34,327 nucleotides of DNA from an uncultured Akkermansia sp. (lineage in GTDB: Bacteria > Verrucomicrobiota > Verrucomicrobiia > Verrucomicrobiales > Akkermansiaceae): the NCBI GenBank assembly GCA_947626635.1, contig CANQSY010000010.1, positions 1 through 34,327 of the forward strand, given 5' to 3'. This document shows positions 16,813 through 24,687 of the stretch, in pieces. Position 1 is the stretch's first letter. Each line of letters starts with the position of its first letter. The position numbers and the translations under genes were made by a program. The notes under the pieces were generated by a model. The model did no database searches. It saw nothing but the letters and a program-made list of their open reading frames with translations, and was not told the DNA's origin.

Positions 16813-17841
16813 ATGGCAGTACGTGTCAAAATGCTCTTGCCGGGGATGACTCCTTCTGCGCCATGGGGCGGGATGGTGTTTCAAATTGGCAGTGAGTTTG
16901 AGAGGGAGGATGTGCACTTTATCATCAATGCGGAATGTCAGGATTACGACTGGCTGGTGATGTATGACGACATGACGCGGAGTAATGTAGGGACTGTACG
17001 GAGAGAGAGGGAGCCTCTGGCATGTCCGCCGGAGCAGACAATTCTTGTGACGGCTGAACCACCGAACATCAAGATATACCCGAAATCGTTTACTCGGCAA
17101 TTTGGTTACGTGCTGACTACGCATGATTCTCTTTATCTGCCGCACCGAAACTATCGCCTTGGTCGCGGCTGTCTGCAATGGTTTGTTGACTATACGCCGG
17201 AGCAAGTGTACGGTCTCCCTGAATGGCCCAAAAGCAAGTTGATCTCCACCGTGTGTTCCTCCAAGCAGATGAAGCATACGCGGCATTTTGATCGCTTCCG
17301 TCTCACTCGCTATGTGGCTGATCATCTCCCCGACCTTGATTGGTATGGTCATGGGGTTAAATGGATTGACTCCAAGCAAACGGCGCTCAACGATTACAAG
17401 TACCACATCGCCGTGGAGAATTACATCCACGCGCATCACTGGTCCGACAAGTTGTCCGATCCTCTGCTGGCGCTTTGTCTCACCTTTTACGCCGGGGATC
17501 CCGTATTGGATGAGATTCTGCCGCCGGAGTGCGTTGTGCCGATTCCCGTTGATGATCCAGCTGCTGCGTTGGAGATCATCAACAAAACAATTCGTGATCG
17601 AGAGTACGAGAAGAGGCTACCCGCTTTGCGGGAGGCCCGTCGACTCATTGTCAACCGCTACAATCTCTTTGATCAGGTGGTTCAGCTCATCCATGAACAC
17701 GTGCAAAATCAACCGGTTTCGCCGCCTCGGGAAAAGCCCTATGTGATTTGCGGACGCCATCGAGTGCGACGCAATCCTTTGAATGCCCTGTCTGAATTGG
17801 TGCAACTCGTACATTTTCGTGTACTGCAGAAAGTACGGTGA
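16813..17841 (+). CDS. GT10 family fucosyltransferase-like glycosyltransferase
   Basis: About 342 aa, no signal peptide or membrane helix. The C-terminal donor-binding half matches the alpha-1,3/4-fucosyltransferase (GT10) pattern: a SSKQMKHTRHFDRFRLTRY block, DWYGHGV, then YKYHIAVENY and a DKLSDPLLALCLTFYAG stretch, corresponding to the Y-K-F..FEN..TEK..D.L..G..P.YYG motif. It would transfer fucose from GDP-fucose onto a surface glycan. The C-terminus is basic and helical, as in peripherally membrane-bound bacterial FucTs. ATG 16813 is chosen because the open frame upstream runs into the tRNA. No promoter or SD lies in the 23 nt after the tRNA, so co-transcription with it is likely. It converges on the glycosylase gene with a 2-nt gap. 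Confidence 0.8.
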   Translation: MAVRVKMLLPGMTPSAPWGGMVFQIGSEFEREDVHFIINAECQDYDWLVMYDDMTRSNVGTVRREREPLACPPEQTILVTAEPPNIKIYPKSFTRQFGYVLTTHDSLYLPHRNYRLGRGCLQWFVDYTPEQVYGLPEWPKSKLISTVCSSKQMKHTRHFDRFRLTRYVADHLPDLDWYGHGVKWIDSKQTALNDYKYHIAVENYIHAHHWSDKLSDPLLALCLTFYAGDPVLDEILPPECVVPIPVDDPAAALEIINKTIRDREYEKRLPALREARRLIVNRYNLFDQVVQLIHEHVQNQPVSPPREKPYVICGRHRVRRNPLNALSELVQLVHFRVLQKVR

Positions 17842-17843
17842 TT

Positions 17844-18599
17844 TCAGGCGTTGGGCGGCAGGGGAAGGTGAGCTTGTGAAAGCAGGGAGAGAATTTGTTC
17901 GCGCGGTTTGGCAGGCCAGCATTTGTTGGAAACGGGGCTGGCCGGACTGGGATGGAGGATGGAGCCGATGGTAAAGGAACGTTCCGGTATCTCTGCGGCG
18001 GCTGCTTGCATCTGCTGCAGGGCGTAGGCGCCTACTCCGATAAGCAGGGAAGGTTGGAGGATTCGTATGAGTCGTACAAGATGACGGCGACACGCGGCAT
18101 CAATTTGCGCCGCTTGCGCGCGCGGCAGTTGCGTGGGCGGCAGATTAGCGCCGCTTTCGCTCATCCAGATCAGCGGACAATAATTCGCCACGTAAGCCTG
18201 AGAAAAAAAACTTTCCGCCGATCCGTAAAGTTCCTCGAAGAGACCCCAGAGACGTCGTCCGCTTACCTCCGAGCGGGGGCAGGAAAAGCCTTGCACGGGG
18301 CGCTTGGGGTGGGTAGATGGTGGTTGTGCGATGGCCGCCGTGATGCCCATCCATAGAGTGACGGCGGGGATTTCGCCGAAGGGAACGCCGGTTTGCGCCA
18401 TGCCGAAGGGACCGGGATTCATGCCGAGGTAGAGCGTCTGTTTGGGAGTGGTGGCGAAGCGGCGGATGTAGGCTTCATGACCGGCGCGAGCGTAGTTGAG
18501 GGGGTTGTAGGTGAAGGCTACAGGAGGGGCAAAGGTGAGGCGGTCCATCTCATCACTCAGTTCCACCGCGGCAGCGAGTACTTCATCGGCGCATGACAT
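17844..18599 (-). CDS. SMUG1-type uracil-DNA glycosylase
   Basis: Base-excision repair enzyme of about 251 aa that removes uracil and oxidised pyrimidines from DNA. Diagnostic SMUG1 motifs are YNPLNYARAGHEAYIRRF, the water-activating loop LGMNPGPFGMAQTGVPFGE, SGRRLW, ANYCPLIWM and the DNA-intercalating loop HPSPASP followed by NKCW. SMUG1 is mainly known from animals with scattered bacterial homologues, so its presence is somewhat notable. Its start is 83 bp from the divergent parA start, with -10 only 6 nt from the ATG. Confidence 0.9.
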   Translation of the reverse strand: MSCADEVLAAAVELSDEMDRLTFAPPVAFTYNPLNYARAGHEAYIRRFATTPKQTLYLGMNPGPFGMAQTGVPFGEIPAVTLWMGITAAIAQPPSTHPKRPVQGFSCPRSEVSGRRLWGLFEELYGSAESFFSQAYVANYCPLIWMSESGANLPPTQLPRAQAAQIDAACRRHLVRLIRILQPSLLIGVGAYALQQMQAAAAEIPERSFTIGSILHPSPASPVSNKCWPAKPREQILSLLSQAHLPLPPNA

Positions 18600-18605
18600 G
18601 CCGCC

Positions 18606-18635
18606 ACTCTACCACAACGCCGTGGGAATTGCCAA
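18606..18635 (-). promoter_or_regulatory. Promoter of SMUG1-like gene, leaderless layout
   Basis: On the minus strand, TTGGCA (18635-18630), an 18-bp spacer, TAGAGT (18611-18606), then 6 nt to the ATG at 18599. Confidence 0.5.
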
Positions 18636-18646
18636 CAAAATATCGC

Positions 18647-18675
18647 TTGAATTGGCGCGGCCCTTTTTGTAGAAT
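18647..18675 (+). promoter_or_regulatory. Promoter of parA-comF, leaderless layout
   Basis: TTGAAT (18647-18652), a 17-bp spacer, TAGAAT (18670-18675), then 7 nt to a GTG start at 18683. Its -35 is 11 bp from the -35 of the divergent promoter. Confidence 0.65.
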
Positions 18676-18682
18676 AGACGGC

Positions 18683-19447
18683 GTGAAGGTCATTGCTATT
18701 GCCAATCAAAAAGGAGGGGTCGGCAAAACCTCGACCGCCGTCAATCTTGCGGCCGCTCTTGCTGCGCGCGGAAAGGAGATATTGCTTATTGACGTGGATT
18801 CGCAGGCGAATGCGACTTCCGCACTGGGTATTGCCGTCGCCGGCGAGCACAGCCTCTATCAGGTGCTCATTGGCAACAAGAGCCTCGATCAGGTCATGTT
18901 TTCCACAGGACGCAAGCACCTCGCCATCGTCCCTGCTCACATGGATCTTTCCGGCGTCGAGGTAGAGCTCACTCGCGATGGTGCGCACACCGCCTGTATG
19001 CAGCATGCGCTTGCCGGTTTGCGCGAGGCGAATCAATTTGACTACGTCATCATGGATACGCCGCCGTCCCTGGGGGTATTGATGACAGCTTCGCTCTGTG
19101 CATGCGACGAGGTGCTCACCCCGATGCAGTGTGAGTTTCTGAGCCTTGAGGGCCTCTCAAAAATTCTATATGTCATTGCACAAATCCGCGAGAGTGGAGT
19201 GAATCCCGCTATCGTCCATGAAGGCATCATCATGACCATGTACAACAACACCAATTTGGCGAATATGGTTATTGAACAGGTGCAGGAAAACTTGCCGGAT
19301 CAACTGTATGAAACCGTTATTCCTCGCTCCGTTCGCGTAGCGGAGGCACCCAGCTTTGGTAAGACCGTTTTGGAGCATGACCCGGACGGTGCGGCGGCAT
19401 GGGCCTACAAGAATGCGGCCAAGGAATTCCTGCGTCGTCACCGCTGA
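18683..19447 (+). CDS. parA: ParA/Soj family chromosome-partitioning ATPase
   Basis: About 254 aa. The deviant Walker A KGGVGKTS at residues 10-17, Walker A' LLIDVDSQAN and Walker B DYVIMDTPPSLG define a ParA/Soj ATPase, which dimerises on ATP and moves DNA by nucleoid binding. The C-terminal IPRSVRVAEAPSFGK signature is typical of chromosomal Soj. I chose GTG 18683 because the protein then begins with VKVIAIANQKGG, as in the family, and the promoter lies just upstream; ATG 18593 would add about 30 foreign residues. There is no parB next to it. The stop TGA overlaps the comF ATG by one base. Confidence 0.92.
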   Translation: MKVIAIANQKGGVGKTSTAVNLAAALAARGKEILLIDVDSQANATSALGIAVAGEHSLYQVLIGNKSLDQVMFSTGRKHLAIVPAHMDLSGVEVELTRDGAHTACMQHALAGLREANQFDYVIMDTPPSLGVLMTASLCACDEVLTPMQCEFLSLEGLSKILYVIAQIRESGVNPAIVHEGIIMTMYNNTNLANMVIEQVQENLPDQLYETVIPRSVRVAEAPSFGKTVLEHDPDGAAAWAYKNAAKEFLRRHR

Positions 19448-20199
19448 TGCTGAGCTGGATTTACCCTCATTACTGCGAGCTTTGTCATCGCGCGAGCGAG
19501 GAGGATCTTTGTGAGGACTGTTTGAGTCGGCTCCCACGAGTGCCGTTGCCCATTTGCCTGTACTGTGGTGCTCCTGTAGCGGGGGAGCAGGAGGACTCCT
19601 TTCGTTGCATCGAGTGTTCCGGTCGTGCACGTAGTTTTGATCTCGCGCGCTCTGCCTGCGCCCTCAGTAAGAGCACACTTTTTCTCATTCATCAGCTCAA
19701 GTACCACCGCTGCAACTACCTTGCTCCGGCACTGTCGCGTCTCATCGATGAAATTTGGTCGGAGACTCCCCCACTGGCCGGTGTGCATGATACGGAGGAT
19801 TGGGGGGTCGTACCCGTTCCCATGGGCGCGAAACATCTTTTTTCACGAGGCTTTAACCAGGCTGAGGAGCTGGCGTTCGGGTTCGCCAAACGCCGCGGCA
19901 TTCGCCTCTATTTTCCTCTTCTGCGGCTCCCCTCCGGAGAAGAAAGCCAGACCCGACTTTCCGCCGGCGAACGTTGGAAAAACGCCCTCCAATCATACGC
20001 CCTCAAACAGGCATACGCTCTCGGACGTCGCTCTCTCCCATCGCACATCGTCCTCATCGACGATGTTTATACAACGGGTGCGACGGTGCGGGCTTGCGCG
20101 CGTTGTCTGAAAAAAGCGCCCGGCGTTCGATATGTCGCTGTTCTCACTATTCTGCGGGCGGGTGTTCGTGCTTTAGAGTCGATGGACAGCGACATCTAG
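19447..20199 (+). CDS. comF: ComF family amidophosphoribosyltransferase-like protein
   Basis: About 250 aa from the ATG at 19447, which shares its A with the parA stop (TGATG). The N-terminus has four CxxC-like pairs (YCELCH, CEDC, CLYCG, CIEC), a zinc-ribbon as in ComF/GntX. The C-terminal phosphoribosyltransferase domain has VVPVPMGAKHLFSRGFNQAEELA, QTRLSAGERWKNAL and the PRPP loop VLIDDVYTTGAT. ComF proteins assist single-strand DNA uptake in natural transformation. No other competence genes are in view, so the role here is inferred. Its last 4 nt overlap the convergent recombinase gene. Confidence 0.9.
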   Translation: MLSWIYPHYCELCHRASEEDLCEDCLSRLPRVPLPICLYCGAPVAGEQEDSFRCIECSGRARSFDLARSACALSKSTLFLIHQLKYHRCNYLAPALSRLIDEIWSETPPLAGVHDTEDWGVVPVPMGAKHLFSRGFNQAEELAFGFAKRRGIRLYFPLLRLPSGEESQTRLSAGERWKNALQSYALKQAYALGRRSLPSHIVLIDDVYTTGATVRACARCLKKAPGVRYVAVLTILRAGVRALESMDSDI

Positions 20200-21119
20200 T
20201 GCATGTGACCGCGCGGGTGGAAGGAGCGGTGGATGCCAATGAGCCGCTTTTGCTCGACATGGGTGTAGATTTGCGTGGTGGAAAGATCGGCGTGCCCCAG
20301 CATATCCTGGATGACGCGAAGGTCGGCTCCGTTTTCAAGGAGGTGAGTGGCAAAGGAGTGTCGGAGAATGTGGGGGAAGACATTTTCCTCGATACCGGCC
20401 TGACGGGCACGCTCCTTGATAATTTGTCGGATTCGCTCGCGCGTGAGTTGTCCTCCGCGGTTGGAGAGAAAGAGGACTCGCGGCAGGGGTTTCCCGTCCT
20501 TGATCAGCATGTCTCTCGCCTTTTCTCGGTAGAATTGTAAGGCTCGCGCCGCCTCTCGTCCCAACGGAACATAACGCGTCTTGTCACCCTTGCCGGTAAT
20601 GCGTAGGAAACCGTCCTCCCAGTCCAATTGTTCCGGTCGGAGTTGGACGAGTTCGCTTACCCGTAACCCACTGCCGTAGAGCATTTCCAGGATAGCGCGG
20701 TCCCTCGCACCGAAGGGCAGGTCCTGCGGATCGATGTGCTCCAGGAGGCGACGCACCGCTGAATCGGTGAGAGTTTGCGGTATCTGCATACCGACGCGAC
20801 CGGCGCGGATGAGGGCTGCCGGATTGGCGGGGATGATATGCTGGGCAGCGAGGTAGCGGAAGTAAATGCGCAGATGCACCATCATGATACGCGCGGCAGA
20901 AGGTGCATGTCCTTCGGAGAGCAGGTCGTGGTGGTACGCCACGAGGTCGGCATCGCGGACATCATCCGGCTCTATCTTGCGCTCTTCCAGCCAGTGTCGG
21001 AAATGGGTGAGGCTCTGGCGAACAGAGAGACGGTAGTTGGTGCTTAAACCTCGCTCCGCCGCAAGGTAAAGCAGGAACTGCTCGATGCTGCCGCCTAGCT
21101 GGGAAAGAGAGAGGGACAT
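20196..21119 (-). CDS. xerD: Tyrosine recombinase XerC/XerD type
   Basis: A 307-aa site-specific recombinase that resolves chromosome dimers at dif. An N-terminal SAM-like domain (residues about 5-95) is followed by a catalytic domain with the full set: Arg in YGSGLRVSELVQL, Lys in TGKGDKTRYVPLG, HILRH, LGHADLSTTQIYTHV with the nucleophilic Tyr. The length and full motif set fit a housekeeping Xer rather than a phage integrase; XerC and XerD cannot be told apart with certainty. The start lies 7 nt downstream of the DUF486 gene, so the two are probably co-transcribed. Confidence 0.92.
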   Translation of the reverse strand: MSLSLSQLGGSIEQFLLYLAAERGLSTNYRLSVRQSLTHFRHWLEERKIEPDDVRDADLVAYHHDLLSEGHAPSAARIMMVHLRIYFRYLAAQHIIPANPAALIRAGRVGMQIPQTLTDSAVRRLLEHIDPQDLPFGARDRAILEMLYGSGLRVSELVQLRPEQLDWEDGFLRITGKGDKTRYVPLGREAARALQFYREKARDMLIKDGKPLPRVLFLSNRGGQLTRERIRQIIKERARQAGIEENVFPHILRHSFATHLLENGADLRVIQDMLGHADLSTTQIYTHVEQKRLIGIHRSFHPRGHMH

Positions 21120-21126
21120 ACGCGCA

Positions 21127-21495
21127 TCAGGACACCATCAGAGCCTCTCGATTTACAAAAAACACCGCCCCCAGCAAGCAGATAAAGGCCCACATGTAAT
21201 CCCATTTCCACTGCTCGCCCATGTAGAACAGCATGAAAGGCACAAAGACGCTCAGGGTGATGACCTCCTGCATGATTTTAAGCTGCGCGAGCGAAAGTCC
21301 GGCGGCTCGTCCCAAGTGGTTGGCCGGTATCATGAGGCAGTACTCAAAGAAGGCAATGCTCCAGCTGATAAGGATGAGCATCCAGAGACTTTTATCTTGG
21401 GTCTCACCCGGCTTACGCAGGAAGCCGTACCAGGCAAATGTCATGACGGTATTGCTCATAATGAGCAAGATGGCTGTCGCAATAATTTTCAACAT
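21127..21495 (-). CDS. DMT-family membrane protein (DUF486)
   Basis: A 122-aa small integral membrane protein with four hydrophobic helices. The motifs SNTVMTFAWYGFL, SWSIAFFEYCLMIPANHLG and KIMQEVITLSVFVPF are diagnostic of DUF486, a small member of the drug/metabolite transporter superfamily. The transported molecule is unknown. It has its own consensus-like promoter and is followed by the Xer recombinase gene 7 nt downstream. Confidence 0.88.
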   Translation of the reverse strand: MLKIIATAILLIMSNTVMTFAWYGFLRKPGETQDKSLWMLILISWSIAFFEYCLMIPANHLGRAAGLSLAQLKIMQEVITLSVFVPFMLFYMGEQWKWDYMWAFICLLGAVFFVNREALMVS

Positions 21496-21509
21496 AGAAG
21501 CGATGCCCC

Positions 21510-21538
21510 ATAGTAACGGATTTGACGAATTTTGTCAA
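21510..21538 (-). promoter_or_regulatory. Promoter of DUF486-xer operon
   Basis: On the minus strand a perfect TTGACA (21538-21533), a 17-bp spacer, TACTAT (21515-21510), then 14 nt to the ATG, giving a leader of about 8 nt. The -35 is part of an inverted repeat TTGAC-N7-GTCAA (21522-21538) that could also be an operator. Confidence 0.65.
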
Positions 21539-21620
21539 TGATGGCCCTGTCTTGAAATATCGGGATTGTTTTTGTCCCTCTCCGAAGTTTCCGTTGCGTG
21601 AGAGCAGGGAACGAGAGACG

Positions 21621-22718
21621 TTAGATCAGCTGCGTCGCTATCTCATCCGCCAGAAGAAAACCGCGTGGCGTGAGCCTGACCCGATCGGCCTCGATACAGC
21701 ATAGTCCTTCTTCCTCCAAGAGATGGAGGAGGCCATCCCTTTTTTGTCCGATAAGTGAGAGGGGAATTCCCTCATCTGTACGTAGCCCCAGACCGATCAA
21801 CTCGGTACGGCGTTGTTCAGGTGTGAGTTCTTCGGCAGAGCCGGGAGGAAGTTGACCTTGTGCGAGAGCTTGAATATAGAGCGAGGTGTCGTGTACGTTT
21901 TCGTAGCGGACGCCCCTGACAGTTCCGCAGGCGCCGGGACCCAAGCCTATGTAGTCCTCCCCGCGCCAGCAGGCAAGATTATGGAGCGAGCGGGCGTGCT
22001 CGTTCATTGCGTAATTGGAGATCTCATAGTGACGGTAGCCAGCGGAGGAGAGCAGGTCATGCGCCATGGTGTAGCTGCGCACTTCCTCATCTTCCGTGGG
22101 AGAGTGGGTGAAGGAGGAGGCAAAGGGGGTGCCCGGTTCGAGGGTGAGACTGTAGGTGGAGATATGCTCCGGGTGCAGCGCGACGGTTTGTTCCAGAGCG
22201 TGGCGCCACCCACTCAGGCTTAACCTCGGCAGGCAGAACATGAGGTCGATGTTCACCTGCATCCCGCCTTCCTCGCGCAGCATGGACACACTTTGTCCGA
22301 TGTCTGCCGGTTGGTGCTCGCGTCCGAGAATGCGCAGAACGAGAGGATCAAAACTCTGGGCACCCAATGAGACGCGCGTGATGCCCAAGGTACGCCACTG
22401 GCGCACCTTAGCTGCAGTGAAAGTGGCAGGGTTTGCCTCAAAGCTCCATTCTTCCAAATGCGAGAGGTCCAAATGGCGTCGCAGACCATCGACGAGGAGC
22501 CGGAGGTGAGTCGGCGAGAGCATACTCGGTGTACCGCCTCCGAAGTAGAGTGTCTGCGGCGCAGCTCCTTCCGGCAAGCGCAATTGGGCCTCGTTTGCCA
22601 CCGCCTCCACAAAAGCTCTTATATTCGTTGCTCCCGGCGTGTGCTTGTAAAAGGCGCAGTAGGGGCACACACGGTGGCAAAAGGGAATGTGAACATAGAT
22701 GTGTTCCGTTGCCGGCAT
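21621..22718 (-). CDS. hemW: HemW-type radical SAM protein (heme chaperone / former HemN)
   Basis: A 365-aa radical-SAM protein. The cluster-binding motif C-x3-C-x2-C is Cys14, Cys18 and Cys21 (IPFCHRVCPYCAF), followed by YFGGGTPSML, EANPATF, RVSLGAQSFDPLVL, NIDLMFCLP, YSLTLEPGTPF, YEISNYA and GLGPGACGTV, all HemW family blocks. HemW has the CxxxCxxC spacing but lacks the features of true coproporphyrinogen oxidase HemN, and is thought to insert heme into respiratory enzymes. The bd oxidase in this window is a plausible client (inference). It starts 39 nt after the hydrolase stop and is probably co-transcribed. Confidence 0.92.
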   Translation of the reverse strand: MPATEHIYVHIPFCHRVCPYCAFYKHTPGATNIRAFVEAVANEAQLRLPEGAAPQTLYFGGGTPSMLSPTHLRLLVDGLRRHLDLSHLEEWSFEANPATFTAAKVRQWRTLGITRVSLGAQSFDPLVLRILGREHQPADIGQSVSMLREEGGMQVNIDLMFCLPRLSLSGWRHALEQTVALHPEHISTYSLTLEPGTPFASSFTHSPTEDEEVRSYTMAHDLLSSAGYRHYEISNYAMNEHARSLHNLACWRGEDYIGLGPGACGTVRGVRYENVHDTSLYIQALAQGQLPPGSAEELTPEQRRTELIGLGLRTDEGIPLSLIGQKRDGLLHLLEEEGLCCIEADRVRLTPRGFLLADEIATQLI

Positions 22719-22752
22719 GGATAGGGCAGGTGGGGTGGCCGAAAGAGCGGCG

Positions 22753-22767
22753 CACCCTTAAAGGGTG
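22753..22767. repeat. 15-bp perfect palindrome over a stop codon
   Basis: CACCCTT-A-AAGGGTG overlaps the stop codon of the hydrolase gene (22758-22760), between it and hemW. No T run follows, so it is not a standard terminator. It could be an operator or an attenuating hairpin. Confidence 0.4.
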
Positions 22768-23525
22768 ATGATTTCGCCATCCTCAGGAACCGCCACATTC
22801 TTGAGATGGAGAGCACGAATATCGGCTCGAGTGACAGTGAGGTGGCTCACCGTATCCATGTGGCTGGCGATAATGAGGGCGTCGCCGGCGTATTCGGCAA
22901 TCGTTGTGACATCCTCCGTACCCATGATAAGCTTCTCCCCATTTGCCACGCTTGCAGCACAGGCGTTGACAACAATGACGGCGGGGTGATAGGTGTCCAG
23001 AGCTGCTTTCACCTCCGGGCACCAAATCGTATCGCCGGCGACATAGAGGGACTTCTCGTCCGGAGCCGTGAAGACGACTCCCATGGCATCGTAGGGCATA
23101 CCGATGCTTTGGCAGATGGGCCGGATCACTTCTCTGCGCCCATGTTGTCCGGTTGTCTTAAAAAGGACGGCGTCGTTGAAGGAGGTTCCCTTTTCGCTGA
23201 GAAGGCGTACATCCGTGAAGCCGAAACGGGCAACCGTGTCGCGGTCGGTTTCATTCTGCACGAAGAAGGGGATGTCCTTCCGGAGCATACCGAGGGCCAC
23301 CTCATCAATATGATCCGGATGCCAATGCGTCAGAATCACAGCGTTCACGTTGACGATTTCCTCCGCGCTGACAGGTAGCTCGCAGCGGGGTTGACGAACC
23401 TCAGGATGGACGGCCGAATCAAAGCCGGGCATGGAGCCTTTCGGCATGAGCCAAGGGTCGATGAGATACCGGACCCCACTGTAGGTGATAATCAGCGTGG
23501 CGTTTCTTATTTGATGAATGGTCAT
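22758..23525 (-). CDS. Metallo-beta-lactamase-fold hydrolase (UlaG-like)
   Basis: A 255-aa cytosolic protein. The zinc motif HWHPDH (His67, His69, Asp71, His72) follows a NAVILTH strand. TGQHGRR, YVAGDTIW and SHMDTVSH supply further likely ligands. The overall pattern, including ATLIITYSGVRYLIDPWL at the N-terminus, is that of the UlaG/YtnP-like L-ascorbate-6-phosphate lactonase group, but the true substrate is unknown. It lies just past the nagB terminator with a possible promoter of its own, and hemW follows. Confidence 0.85.
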   Translation of the reverse strand: MTIHQIRNATLIITYSGVRYLIDPWLMPKGSMPGFDSAVHPEVRQPRCELPVSAEEIVNVNAVILTHWHPDHIDEVALGMLRKDIPFFVQNETDRDTVARFGFTDVRLLSEKGTSFNDAVLFKTTGQHGRREVIRPICQSIGMPYDAMGVVFTAPDEKSLYVAGDTIWCPEVKAALDTYHPAVIVVNACAASVANGEKLIMGTEDVTTIAEYAGDALIIASHMDTVSHLTVTRADIRALHLKNVAVPEDGEIITL

Positions 23526-23539
23526 GGTGATGAGGTGTG

Positions 23540-23569
23540 AGATAAGGATAGCCTCCCTTTTTGTTGAAA
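23540..23569 (-). promoter_or_regulatory. Possible promoter of MBL-fold hydrolase gene
   Basis: On the minus strand TTCAAC (23569-23564), a spacer near 17-18 bp, and TTATCT (23545-23540), 14 nt before the ATG. Both boxes are weak and the -35 overlaps the U tract of the nagB terminator. Confidence 0.3.
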
Positions 23570-23603
23570 AACGGGGCGAGTGACCCGCTTGCCACTCGCC
23601 CCG
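23567..23603 (-). terminator. Rho-independent terminator of nagB
   Basis: On the minus strand a perfect 11-bp stem (23603-23593 with 23582-23572), a 10-nt loop and five T bases (23571-23567). It is the strongest hairpin in the window and begins 25 bp past the nagB stop. Confidence 0.95.
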
Positions 23604-23628
23604 CGAGAATGCTTTTCCTTTGTGAACC

Positions 23629-24372
23629 TTACAGCTCGGCAGCAGCCGCCTTGTCCAAGAAGAACTTCGCGTCCGGGTGCTTCTGCAGGAACGAGGCCGC
23701 TACGTCCGGCGTGACAGGTCCTTGGATGGCCTTCTTGACAATGGAGGCTTTCTTCTCACCCCATGCCATCAGGCGCACCTTCTTGGCGCCCATGATCGTC
23801 GCCACCCCCATCGTGATAGCGGTCTTGGGCACGTTGTCAAAGCCGCCGAAAGCAGGCGCGGCATCCGTTTTGGTGAGGTCGTCCAGCGTGACCTGACGGG
23901 TGATGGTCGTATCGTCGGATCCCGGTTCATTGAAGCCGATGTGCCCGGTACGACCAATGCCGAGAATTTGGAGGTCGAGTCCGCCGCAGGCCTTGATCTT
24001 AGCCTCGTAAGCGGCGCAGTGGGCAGGAATGTCCTCCGGCGCGAGCGTGCCGCAAGGCAGGTTGACGTTCTCCGGCTTGATGTCAATATGGTCAAAGAGG
24101 TTGTGGTGCATGAAATACCAGTAGGACTCCTTATGCTCGTGGGGAAGCCCTGTGTATTCATCCAGATTAAAAGTCGTCACGTTTGCAAAGGACAGACCCT
24201 CCTCCTTGTGCAAGCGGATCAGCTCTGCGTAGAAGGGGAGAGGGGTGGCGCCGGTCGCCAAGCCGAGCACAACGCCCTTGCCTTCTGCCTCGCGGCTACG
24301 GAGGAGATCAGCTACTTCCGCCGCAAGTTTTTTAGCGGCGTCCTGCGGAGTATCAAAAACTTCGTATGTCAT
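23629..24372 (-). CDS. nagB: Glucosamine-6-phosphate deaminase
   Basis: Converts glucosamine-6-phosphate to fructose-6-phosphate plus ammonia, feeding amino sugars into glycolysis. 247 aa, slightly shorter than E. coli NagB (266). Motifs: LGLATGATPLPFY (phosphate loop), TFNLDEYTGLP (catalytic Asp), ILGIGRTGHIGFNEPGSD (catalytic His and Glu) and TMGVATIMGAKKV. The missing C-terminal residues correspond to the allosteric lid region of the E. coli enzyme, so regulation by GlcNAc-6-P may be absent (inference). It fits use of mucin or peptidoglycan sugars. Monocistronic with a short-leader promoter and a strong terminator. Confidence 0.95.
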   Translation of the reverse strand: MTYEVFDTPQDAAKKLAAEVADLLRSREAEGKGVVLGLATGATPLPFYAELIRLHKEEGLSFANVTTFNLDEYTGLPHEHKESYWYFMHHNLFDHIDIKPENVNLPCGTLAPEDIPAHCAAYEAKIKACGGLDLQILGIGRTGHIGFNEPGSDDTTITRQVTLDDLTKTDAAPAFGGFDNVPKTAITMGVATIMGAKKVRLMAWGEKKASIVKKAIQGPVTPDVAASFLQKHPDAKFFLDKAAAAEL

Positions 24373-24381
24373 AACGGGGTT

Positions 24382-24409
24382 ATTCTATACTTTTGGCCTG
24401 TGAATTCAA
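24382..24409 (-). promoter_or_regulatory. Promoter of nagB, ultra-short leader
   Basis: On the minus strand TTGAAT (24409-24404), a 16-bp spacer, TAGAAT (24387-24382), then 9 nt to the ATG at 24372. Confidence 0.6.
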
Positions 24410-24687
24410 CATTAAAATCAGCGAATCCTTGCAAAAATGAACTCGTCTTTCATGGATGAGTGTCTATAGCTCCATGAGAATGAGAGGAGTAAGCATTGTT
24501 CGTCGTGCTGTGCCGAACATCGTTTTGCTCCTGCTTGACATCATACGCATCCAAGAGGAAAGCCACAATAATGCCCAGGGACACAGCATGATAGAATGCT
24601 AATCCTACGTCCGGCAGACTCCTTCGAAAAAGTCGACAGGAAAATAAAATTCGTGGTGGTGTGTGGGGAGGGAAAGAGAGGAACGCC
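24410..24687. other. Intergenic region without a convincing gene
   Basis: Between the nagB promoter and the TM2 stop. A minus-strand open frame contains a hydrophobic stretch (SLGIIVAFLLDAYDV) but has no start with supporting promoter or SD. I see no terminator hairpin or repeat here. Confidence 0.4.
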
